Positions 1 to 4,934 of a DNA stretch of 5,002 nt are shown here, one piece after another. The DNA comes from JBBQTU01 sp038213005 (GTDB lineage Bacteria; Planctomycetota; Phycisphaerae; Tepidisphaerales; Tepidisphaeraceae), in the NCBI GenBank assembly GCA_038213005.1, contig JBBQTU010000268.1:1-5002 (forward strand), given 5' to 3'. The notes beneath the pieces were generated by a model. The model saw only the letters and a program-made list of their open reading frames with translations. It searched no databases and was not told the origin of the DNA. A program made the translations under genes and the position numbers. Position 1 is the first letter of the stretch; each line of letters begins with the position of its first letter.

Positions 1-504
1 CTCCAGGTGCCGGCCTTCCTGGCCCGGCAGACCGACCTGCTCGAAGCCTGCGCTCGCACCGGCAAGATCGTCAACGTCAAGAAGGGCCAGTTCATGAGCC
101 CGCAGGAGATGACCCAGGCGGTGAACAAGATCCGCGCCGCCGGAAACAACCAGATTCTCCTGACGGAGCGCGGTACCTTCTTCGGCTACAACCGCCTGGT
201 CAACGACTTCACCTCGCTGCCGATCATGCAGGAAACCGGCTGCCCGGTCGTCTTCGACGTGACCCACTCCACCCAGCAGCCCGGAGCGCTCGGCACCCAG
301 TCCGGCGGCAATCCACAATACGCCCCGATGCTGGCCCGTGCGGCCGTCGTCGCTGGCGTGCAGGGCCTCTTCATCGAATGCCATCCCGACCCCGCCAACG
401 CCAAGAGCGACGCGGCCACCATGCTCCCGCTGGACGCCATGCCGGCGTTGCTGGCCCAGTGCAAAACCCTGGCTGAGTTGCGGGCCACCTGGCCGCAGTC
501 ATGA
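1..504 (+). CDS. kdsA: 3-deoxy-D-manno-octulosonate 8-phosphate synthase, C-terminal part (5' end outside window)
   Basis: KdsA condenses phosphoenolpyruvate with D-arabinose 5-phosphate to give Kdo-8-phosphate, the precursor of the Kdo sugar of lipopolysaccharide; it is a cytosolic (beta/alpha)8-barrel enzyme. The reading frame is open from the first base, so the gene is cut by the window edge. The 167 residues seen match roughly the last 60% of the ~280-residue family. Recognisable family blocks in fragment numbering are PAFLARQTDL (4-13), NVKKGQF (25-31), ERGTFFGYN (56-64), FDVTHS (85-90) and FIECHPDP (124-131). H89, E126 and D137 fall where the metal-dependent members bind their divalent metal. 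The segment K-S-D-A-A-T (135-140) lacks the C-D-G-P signature of E. coli-type metal-independent enzymes, which hints at the metal-dependent class; the deciding N-terminal Cys/Asn is outside the window. The GTG at position 7 is internal, not the start. The gene converges on zwf. Confidence 0.96.
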   Translation, partial: LQVPAFLARQTDLLEACARTGKIVNVKKGQFMSPQEMTQAVNKIRAAGNNQILLTERGTFFGYNRLVNDFTSLPIMQETGCPVVFDVTHSTQQPGALGTQSGGNPQYAPMLARAAVVAGVQGLFIECHPDPANAKSDAATMLPLDAMPALLAQCKTLAELRATWPQS

Positions 505-515
505 CGCGGCAGTCG

Positions 516-545
516 CACTCAAACGCCAGAGGTTGAGTGTTTTTT
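516..545 (+). terminator. Putative Rho-independent terminator of kdsA
   Basis: Eleven bases after the kdsA stop codon, CACTCAA (516-522) pairs perfectly with TTGAGTG (533-539) around a 10-nt loop, followed at once by six T (540-545). The 7-bp stem has only three G-C pairs, so it is weaker than classic terminators, but the geometry and position are right. Confidence 0.5.
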
Positions 546-563
546 CATCGTGAGCGAAAATGC

Positions 564-660
564 AACCGCGAAGGCGCGAAGGGCGCGAAAGAAACGCGAA
601 GAACACGACTGCATTGTTGTCTTCTTCGCGTTTCTTTCGCGTGCTTCAGCCTTCGCGGTT
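564..660. repeat. Long imperfect palindrome made of CGCGAA-type short repeats
   Basis: This is an inverted repeat in the convergent kdsA-zwf gap. The outer arms AACCGCGAAGGC (564-575) and GCCTTCGCGGTT (649-660) pair over 12 bp. The inner arms at 584-603 and 622-641 pair perfectly over 20 bp. They are separated by a small unequal internal loop (8 versus 7 nt), with more partial pairing towards an apical loop near 610-615. The left arm is itself built of CGCGAA repeats beginning at 567, 575, 584 and 595. RNA from either strand would form a hairpin of more than 30 pairs, so it could end or protect both convergent transcripts, although no T-tract follows. It has the look of a dispersed genomic repeat rather than a unique terminator. 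It contains no coding sequence. Confidence 0.85.
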
Positions 661-689
661 AGCGTGGTATTGCCTTGGCTGGCCAGTCG

Positions 690-2216
690 CTAAAGCGAGC
701 ACGCGATGATCGGTTCAGGCTCACCGCCTGTAGAGTGCAGCCAGCGTCGCCCGTCCAGTTCGATCAGTGCTTGTGCCTTCTCCGGCCCCCATGTTCCAGG
801 GGCGTAGGCCTGCGGGCTGGACTTGCCAGCCTGCCATGCCTGCTCGATCGGGTCGACCACTGCCCACGCCGCCTCGACCTCATCGTGGCGAATAAATAGC
901 GTCTGGTCGCCCATGATCGCATCCTGCAATAGCCGCTCATACGCATCCGGTGGCTCGACCTGGAACGCCGTCTTGTACTGAAAATCCAGCGCCACCGACT
1001 TGATGTTCATCTGCCCGCCCGGCACTTTTCCGTTCAAGCGCCAACTGATCCCCTCCTCGGGCTGCACGCGGATGATCAGGTCATTGGGGAACACTGGCGA
1101 CTGGCACTGCGTCTGGAACAGCGTCTGCGGCGGCGAGCGGAACCGCACCGCGATCTCCGACAGCTTTTCCGGCAGGCACTTGCCGGTGCGCAGGTAAAAT
1201 GGCATCCCGCTCCACCGCCAGTTGTCGATGAAAACCTTCAGCGCCACGAACGTCTCGGTACGCGAGTCGGTCGGCACATCCTTCTCTTTCAGATACCCCT
1301 CGGTGCGTTTGCCACTGGCCTCGCCGGCCGAGTATTGCCCGCGCACCGCCAGGCTGTCGATCTGGCTTGCCCGATACGGCCGGACGGATCGATACACCTT
1401 CACCTTCTCATCGCGGATGCTCTGTGCATCCAGCGAGATCGGGGGTTCCATCGCCACCAGCGCCATGAGCTGGAACAGGTGGTTCTGCACCATGTCGCGC
1501 ATCGCGCCGCTCTTGTCGTAATAGCCACCGCGTGAGCCCACGCCCAGCGTCTCGCTCACCGTGATCTGCACGTGGTCGATGTACTTGTAGTTCCAGATCG
1601 GCTCGAAGATCGAGTTGGCAAAGCGCATCACCATCAGGTTCTGCACCGTCTCCTTGCCCAGGAAATGATCGATGCGGAAGACCTGTTCCTCGGGGAAGTA
1701 GCGATGCAGCAGTGCGTTGAGTTCTTTCGCGCTGGCCAGGTCAAAGCCAAACGGCTTTTCGATGACCACCCGCTGGAACGAACGCCCCGGCCCGCAGGAG
1801 AGATTCTGCCCCAGGCACTCGATCACCGGGCGGAACTGCCCCGGTGGCGTCGACAGATAGAACAGCCGGCTACCCCCGGTCCCCAGCTTCTGATCCAGTT
1901 CCCGAAGCCGGTCGGCCAGATGCTTGTGCGACATCTCATCGCCATAGTCCTTCGCCGCCGTATAAAACGTCCGCTCCAGCAGCCACTTCACCGCCGGATC
2001 ATCGGCCGGCGCGTTTGCAAAACTCGCCAGCGACTTCGCGCAATCCTCCCGATACTGCTGGTCACTCATCTCCGACCGCGCAAACCCCATCAGGGCAAAC
2101 TCAGGCGGCAGCAGTTTCTCCTTCGCAAGCCCATAGATCGCAGGAATCAGCTTCCGCTTCGCCAAGTCGCCGCTGGCACCGAAGATCACGATGATGCATG
2201 GGGGTGTCGGGTTCAT
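690..2216 (-). CDS. zwf: Glucose-6-phosphate 1-dehydrogenase
   Basis: Zwf oxidises glucose 6-phosphate to 6-phosphogluconolactone with reduction of NAD(P)+, the entry step of the oxidative pentose phosphate (and Entner-Doudoroff) route; it is cytosolic. The protein is 508 residues, normal for the family. Seen in order: the N-terminal Rossmann dinucleotide-binding motif GASGDLA (13-19), EKPFG (153-157) in the substrate/coenzyme region, the signature RIDHFLGKE (181-189) with the Asp183-His184 pair and Lys188, and QNH with catalytic His246, followed by the complete C-terminal beta+alpha domain (e.g. WRWSGMPFYLRTGK, 333-346). No key residue is missing. The first beta strand begins at residue 7 and an in-frame TAG lies 15 nt upstream of the ATG, so the start is fixed. 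No Shine-Dalgarno precedes it; see the promoter entry. No pgl, gnd or opcA neighbour is visible. It is divergent from hicB and convergent with kdsA. Confidence 0.97.
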   Translation of the reverse strand: MNPTPPCIIVIFGASGDLAKRKLIPAIYGLAKEKLLPPEFALMGFARSEMSDQQYREDCAKSLASFANAPADDPAVKWLLERTFYTAAKDYGDEMSHKHLADRLRELDQKLGTGGSRLFYLSTPPGQFRPVIECLGQNLSCGPGRSFQRVVIEKPFGFDLASAKELNALLHRYFPEEQVFRIDHFLGKETVQNLMVMRFANSIFEPIWNYKYIDHVQITVSETLGVGSRGGYYDKSGAMRDMVQNHLFQLMALVAMEPPISLDAQSIRDEKVKVYRSVRPYRASQIDSLAVRGQYSAGEASGKRTEGYLKEKDVPTDSRTETFVALKVFIDNWRWSGMPFYLRTGKCLPEKLSEIAVRFRSPPQTLFQTQCQSPVFPNDLIIRVQPEEGISWRLNGKVPGGQMNIKSVALDFQYKTAFQVEPPDAYERLLQDAIMGDQTLFIRHDEVEAAWAVVDPIEQAWQAGKSSPQAYAPGTWGPEKAQALIELDGRRWLHSTGGEPEPIIACSL

Positions 2217-2225
2217 GATAGCGCG

Positions 2226-2254
2226 ATTCTAGCACCAGTTTGCAAGCCTGTCCG
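2226..2254 (-). promoter_or_regulatory. Putative zwf promoter (extended -10), giving a near-leaderless transcript
   Basis: On the minus strand TAGAAT (2231-2226) matches the sigma70 -10 consensus in five of six bases and is preceded by TGC, giving the extended -10 form TGnTAGAAT. CGGACA (2254-2249) stands 17 bp upstream and matches the -35 consensus at four of six. Only 9 nt separate the -10 from the zwf ATG, so the predicted transcript starts about 2-4 nt before the start codon. This fits the lack of any Shine-Dalgarno. The -35 and part of the spacer lie inside the left arm of the 2242-2277 palindrome. Confidence 0.45.
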
Positions 2255-2287
2255 GGTCGTAACCCAGACAGGCTTGCGGTGTGGTGC
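2232..2287. repeat. Palindrome in the zwf-hicB divergent region (possible operator or dispersed repeat)
   Basis: GCAAGCCTGTCCGGGT (2242-2257) and ACCCAGACAGGCTTGC (2262-2277) are inverted copies with one mismatch (2253/2266) around a 4-nt loop CGTA. On the minus strand RNA the mismatch becomes a G-U pair, so the stem is unbroken there. Beyond an unpaired 4-nt step, GCACCA (2232-2237) and TGGTGC (2282-2287) extend the symmetry to 56 bp. The left half overlaps the predicted zwf -35 and spacer. It may be an operator, a hairpin-forming dispersed repeat, or both; the near-perfect 16-bp arms with a tiny loop favour an RNA/DNA hairpin or a REP-like element. Confidence 0.8.
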
Positions 2288-2350
2288 CAGTTGCCTGTTC
2301 ATCGCCCTGCGACGCCCCGGTTGTGCCGACGCCCCGTACCGACCGCCATT

Positions 2351-2377
2351 TGGTATCATGTCATCAGAAGCGGAGGT
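2351..2377 (+). promoter_or_regulatory. Putative hicB extended -10 promoter and Shine-Dalgarno
   Basis: TGGTATCAT (2351-2359) is an extended -10 element (TG, one base, then a five-of-six match to TATAAT). No good -35 stands at the usual distance, as extended -10 promoters tolerate. GGAGGT (2372-2377) is a near-perfect Shine-Dalgarno 6 nt before ATG 2384 and 9 nt before ATG 2387; it is the strongest ribosome binding site in the window and decides the hicB start. Confidence 0.5.
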
Positions 2378-2383
2378 GAAACC

Positions 2384-2752
2384 ATGATGCAGCACAAAGG
2401 ATACACGGGAAAGGTTGAGTTCGACGCCGACGCCGACATTCTGCACGGCGAGGTTCTGGGCATTCGTGATGTCGTCACTTTCCAGGGAACAAGCGTTGCC
2501 GAAGTGCAGAAGGCCTTTCGCGAGTCCGTGGACGATTACCTCGCCTTCTGCAAGCAGCGGGGCGAAAGCCCCGACAAACCTTGTTCCGGCCAGTTTCTGG
2601 TCCGCATCGACTCCGAGTTCCACCGCAAGGCCAGCGCTCTGGCCGCCGCAGAGAGCCGCAGCCTCAATTCGGTCGTCAGCGAAGCGCTTTCCATGCGCAT
2701 CGAAAGCTCGCCCTCGCGGGTTAAGTCGCTTCGCCGCAGACGAGTTGGCTAA
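2384..2752 (+). CDS. hicB: HicB-family antitoxin-like protein (solitary)
   Basis: The product is 122 residues and shows the two-part HicB layout. The N-terminal part (about 5-62) is the degraded RNase H-like fold, with the typical opening YTGKVEFDADADILHGEVLG and then FQGTSVAEVQKAFRESVDDY (33-52). The C-terminal part (about 68-104) is a ribbon-helix-helix: SGQFLVRIDSEFHRKASALA (68-87), then SLNSVVSEAL (93-102). A basic tail containing five arginines in its last nine residues follows. HicB proteins neutralise the HicA mRNA interferase and bind DNA through the C-terminal domain to repress their own operon. No HicA (a 60-80-residue dsRNA-binding-like protein) is visible on either side, so a toxin-antitoxin role is not supported here; a free-standing DNA-binding regulator is possible. 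The start is set by the strong Shine-Dalgarno at 2372; a second ATG follows directly at 2387. An upstream in-frame extension to 2240 runs through the palindrome and has no such site. Confidence 0.88.
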   Translation: MMQHKGYTGKVEFDADADILHGEVLGIRDVVTFQGTSVAEVQKAFRESVDDYLAFCKQRGESPDKPCSGQFLVRIDSEFHRKASALAAAESRSLNSVVSEALSMRIESSPSRVKSLRRRRVG

Positions 2753-2856
2753 CCGCGCCATCTCATTCGGCCCTCGCCGCTCACGTCCGCGCTAGCCCCG
2801 CATCCGCCAAGTGTGCGGCGTCCTCGCCCGTATTACCTGTGCGGGCGCGCCCGTTG

Positions 2857-3162
2857 CAGGTGGAACCCGTATGGCTGGTCCGCGGCTATGCCAGCACGCG
2901 GATTATCAGTGATCGTTCGAACCAGCGTCCTTCCTGATCAGCGACTCGGATGCTCCGCGTGCTTCCCGGCGTCGCGGTGCGCGCCGGCAACCCGATCGTG
3001 TTGGCCGGCATGTACATCGCCGATCCCGAGGGCCATCAATGGGTCGACGGGCGGCTGTGTGTCTATGGCCCCCCGACGAACACAAGGACTACTACTGCTC
3101 CCACAGATCCCATGTCGTGTCCACGCGCGATCTGATTCACTGCCCAGGCCTATATTCCTGCC
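2857..3162 (+). pseudogene. Possible remnant of a frameshifted gene, unknown function
   Basis: The ~420 bp between hicB and ispF hold no intact gene, but coding-like stretches with G/C-rich third positions switch between two + frames. From 2857 one frame reads QVEPVWLVRGYASTRIISD. From 2913 another frame reads SFEPASFLISDSDAPR, past a TGA (2935) in the first. From 2959 the first frame resumes with VLPGVAVRAGNPIVLAGMYI and then ADPEGHQWVDGRLCVYG. After a run of six C (3069-3074) the reading moves on as PDEHKDYYCSHRSHVVSTRD. One extra C in that run would join the last two pieces as ...CVYGPPDEHK.... I do not recognise the protein; it would be soluble-looking with several cysteines near its end. 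The true start and end are unclear. It could instead be non-coding sequence with chance open frames, and sequence error could explain the C-run break but less easily the upstream switches. Confidence 0.35.
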
Positions 3163-3172
3163 CGCCTGAGGA

Positions 3173-3667
3173 TCACCGGAGCAGGAGCACCACCGCGTCG
3201 GCGGCGATGGCTTCGCCCCGGCCGATCGAGTCGCACCCTTCATTGGTGCCGGCCTTGATGTTCACCTGGGCGGCGTCGATGCCCAGCAGGCCGGCGAGGT
3301 TGGTCCGCATCGCCGGCTTGAGCGGCTTGATCCTGGGACGCTCGGCGAGGATGGTCACATCCACGTTGGCGATCGTGTAGCCCGCCGCGTGTGCACAGGC
3401 GACCGCATGCTCAAGAAACACCCGGCTCGGGGCGTCGCGCCAACGCTCGTCGGTGTTGGGAAAATGCTCGCCAATGTCTCCCTGGCCGATCGCCCCCAGG
3501 ATCGCATCCACCAAGGCATGCATCACGACATCGCCGTCACTGTGAGCCACCGGCGAAAGGTCTTCGGCGGCCGCGATGCCGCCCAGCATCAACCGGCCGC
3601 CTGCCTGAAGGCGGTGCAGGTCATATCCATGTCCGATGCGATAGGGGAGGTTTGCGGGATTGCTCAT
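3173..3667 (-). CDS. ispF: 2-C-methyl-D-erythritol 2,4-cyclodiphosphate synthase
   Basis: IspF converts 4-diphosphocytidyl-2-C-methyl-D-erythritol 2-phosphate to 2-C-methyl-D-erythritol 2,4-cyclodiphosphate with release of CMP, a step of the MEP isoprenoid pathway; family members are cytosolic homotrimers. The protein is 164 residues, slightly above the usual ~157-160. The family start RIGHGYDLHRL (10-20) supplies metal ligands Asp16 and His18, and HSDGDVVMH (42-50) supplies His50. GDIGEHFPNTD (63-73), NVDVTILAERPRI (101-113) and the C-terminal block with IGRGEAIAADAV (148-159) complete the enzyme. TNEG (141-144) stands where E. coli has TTEK. ATG 3667 is chosen because the conserved domain begins ten residues later; the open frame extends to 3832, but that stretch overlaps the lipoprotein gene and is not IspF-like. 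No clear Shine-Dalgarno is seen. It follows the lipoprotein gene on the same strand after a 52-nt gap, so cotranscription is likely. ispD is not in the window. Confidence 0.96.
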   Translation of the reverse strand: MSNPANLPYRIGHGYDLHRLQAGGRLMLGGIAAAEDLSPVAHSDGDVVMHALVDAILGAIGQGDIGEHFPNTDERWRDAPSRVFLEHAVACAHAAGYTIANVDVTILAERPRIKPLKPAMRTNLAGLLGIDAAQVNIKAGTNEGCDSIGRGEAIAADAVVLLLR

Positions 3668-3719
3668 GGCCAATGATTCTGCGCGACGGCCGGGGGATTG
3701 GGAAGCGCGGGGCCTAGAG

Positions 3720-4367
3720 CTATTGCGCCAGGAAATCTTGAACGTCCTGGGCCAGCGCCTTTTCGAGGGCCGCATCCCGACCCAGGGCATACCACCGGCG
3801 GACCCCGGGCTCGGCGATGCTCTGCGGGGCACGTAGCGCCGTGCGTTCCATCGGGCTTACAGCGCCGCGGTAGTTGTTGACGACCGTAGTACGTCGATCC
3901 GGCGCCGTGAATCGCTCCACCACCACCTTGGGCACTGCAACGCAGGCACCGTCAGGGCTGCGCGTCACTTCGAAGCGGATCGTACGGCGAAGCGTGCCGA
4001 TGGACGCCGCCGTGATGTCAGACGAATCGACCACATCGCTGCGCCAGAGTTCCCAGAACTGTCTGCTGACCAGTGGTTCGCTCATCATCACGCCATCGCG
4101 ATAGTCCATGCGGTCGGGCGCAAAGCGCCGGCCGCGAATGGCTCGCTCGCAGGCATACCACAGCTTGTCGTAATCGCCCGCGGGGACGCTCACCACGCCC
4201 GGCTGGGCATACCAGTATGCGGGGTTTGCCGTGGCGGGGTCGATATCGGTTGCAATCGGACGCGTGGACGGCGGGGGTGGGGCCACGTGGTCGCTGCCGC
4301 AGCCGCCCAGGAGCGACAGAGCCAGCAGAAGACCCGGGATGGTGTTTTTGAGCTGCATGCGTTTCAT
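3720..4367 (-). CDS. Predicted lipoprotein, conserved-hypothetical type
   Basis: The protein is 215 residues. A basic N-terminus (KRMQLK, 2-7), a hydrophobic stretch (IPGLLLALSLL, 10-20) and the lipobox L20-G21-G22-C23 form a type II signal peptide; Cys23 would be lipidated and Gly follows it, with no Asp that would signal inner-membrane retention in enterobacteria. A proline-rich linker (30-33) leads to a compact domain of about 165 residues. Its distinctive parts are WYAQPG (52-57), YDKLWYACERAI (66-77), RMDYRDGVMMSEPL (86-99), FWELWRSDVV (104-113) and, in the second half, TLRRTIRFEV (125-134) followed by VPKVVVERFTAPDRR (145-159). Only two cysteines lie downstream of the lipobox (73, 142). 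I recognise no enzyme motif and assign no function; the style recalls conserved planctomycete envelope proteins, which is only an impression. A second ATG at codon 4 (4358) is an alternative start with a slightly better upstream GGA; both keep the signal peptide. It is probably first in a unit with ispF. Confidence 0.85.
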   Translation of the reverse strand: MKRMQLKNTIPGLLLALSLLGGCGSDHVAPPPPSTRPIATDIDPATANPAYWYAQPGVVSVPAGDYDKLWYACERAIRGRRFAPDRMDYRDGVMMSEPLVSRQFWELWRSDVVDSSDITAASIGTLRRTIRFEVTRSPDGACVAVPKVVVERFTAPDRRTTVVNNYRGAVSPMERTALRAPQSIAEPGVRRWYALGRDAALEKALAQDVQDFLAQ

Positions 4368-4390
4368 CCGCGACCACGACGACAGCCGCC

Positions 4391-4419
4391 ATGGTAGCAG
4401 CGGCGCGCGGGCTTGTCAC
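4391..4419 (-). promoter_or_regulatory. Putative promoter of the lipoprotein-ispF unit
   Basis: On the minus strand GTGACA (4419-4414, five of six matches to the -35 consensus) and TACCAT (4396-4391, four of six to the -10) are separated by exactly 17 bp. The predicted start near 4384 leaves a leader of about 17 nt before ATG 4367. No convincing Shine-Dalgarno is in that leader. Confidence 0.4.
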
Positions 4420-4453
4420 TGGCGACAACAGGCGGCGGCAGGCGATCGCGGAG

Positions 4454-4660
4454 GGCGTGCCGGTTTTTTCGGGCCGAGGCAAGTTGCGCGTCAGCGGGTG
4501 GTTGGAGCGAATACGGTGCTGAACGAGGTGTCGCCCTTTCAGGGCTCATTCAGGGTGAACGGTTCTTACCCAGGGCTGCGCGAGTACGCTTCCCCTGGGC
4601 TCAAGAATGCCGCCCCGCTGGGGCTAAGAAATCGCGTGCCCGGCAAAATGGGCACGCCCC
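4454..4660. repeat. Structured multi-hairpin repeat element, copy A
   Basis: This 207-nt unit is repeated at 4670-4877. Its ends are inverted: GGCGTGCCGGTTTT (4454-4467) against AAAATGGGCACGCC (4645-4658), 12 of 14 matching. Inside are four hairpins in order: GCCCT-TTC-AGGGC (4533-4545); CCCAGGG (4569-4575) with CCCTGGG (4593-4599), extended by TTCTT/AAGAA; GCCCC-GCT-GGGGC (4612-4624); and GCGTGCCC (4634-4641) with GGGCACGC (4650-4657). Several overlapping open frames cross it on both strands, but they are products of the repeat and not genes. It carries no transposase, so if mobile it would be a non-autonomous, MITE- or REP-like element. Confidence 0.85.
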
Positions 4661-4669
4661 CAGATGCCA

Positions 4670-4877
4670 GGCGTGCCAGTTTTTCCCGGGCCGATGCAAG
4701 TCGCACGTCAGCGGGTGGTTGGAGCGAATAGGGTGCTGAAAGAGGTGTCGCCCTTTCAGGGCTCATTCAGGGTGAATGGTTCTTACCCAGGGCTGCGCGA
4801 GTACGCTTACCCTGGGCTTAAGAATGCCGCCCCGTTGGGGCTAAGAAATCGCGTGCCCGGTAAAATGGGCACGCCCC
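4670..4877. repeat. Structured multi-hairpin repeat element, copy B
   Basis: This second, direct copy starts 9 nt after copy A. By hand alignment it differs at about 13 of 208 positions (~94% identity), including one inserted base near the left end. All four hairpins are kept: 4750-4762, 4786-4816, 4829-4841 and 4851-4874. Every arm of these stems is unchanged; the nearby changes fall in loops (GCT to GTT, GGCAAAAT to GGTAAAAT) or in the flanking single-stranded parts. The ends are again inverted (4670-4683 versus 4862-4875, 12 of 14). Confidence 0.85.
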
Positions 4878-4915
4878 GACAGCCGATCGCCGGCACCCGG
4901 GAGAATCGGCCTGTC
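4878..4915. repeat. Short hairpin next to repeat copy B
   Basis: GACAGCCGAT (4878-4887) pairs with ATCGGCCTGTC (4905-4915) with a single bulged C and a 17-nt loop. It abuts the end of copy B and lies just upstream of a possible promoter. No T-tract follows on either side that I can see, so I do not call it a terminator. Confidence 0.45.
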
Positions 4916-4934
4916 CCGCCGGCCCCAGGCTCCG

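Noticed and set aside
1572..2387. Long + strand open frame (271 codons) opposite zwf
   Set aside because: It lies antisense to a complete, motif-rich zwf, is Arg/Pro/Gln-rich, runs through the palindrome and the hicB leader, and resembles no family; it is a shadow of high GC content.
2213..2761. Minus-strand open frame of 182 codons over hicB
   Set aside because: It is antisense to the well-supported HicB gene, has no Shine-Dalgarno, and its C-terminal part is a translation of the palindrome.
2813..3169. 118-codon + strand open frame downstream of hicB
   Set aside because: Its composition is Arg/Ser/Pro/Cys-rich, typical of an out-of-frame reading; a different frame in the same interval has the better codon pattern.
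3120..3172. Terminator after ispF
   Set aside because: Only 4-bp pairings and no T-tract on the minus strand; nothing convincing.
4454..4468. Run of six T after GGCGTGCCGG as a terminator
   Set aside because: No stem lies directly upstream of the T run, and the flanking bases are explained as the left end of the repeat element.
4231..4766. Several overlapping open frames (61-166 codons) on both strands at the right end
   Set aside because: They are translations of the tandem repeat; the same peptide segments recur because the DNA recurs. No ribosome binding site or domain supports them.
4454..4877. CRISPR-like array
   Set aside because: Only two long units with a 9-nt spacer; CRISPR repeats are short and regularly spaced, with unique spacers of similar length.
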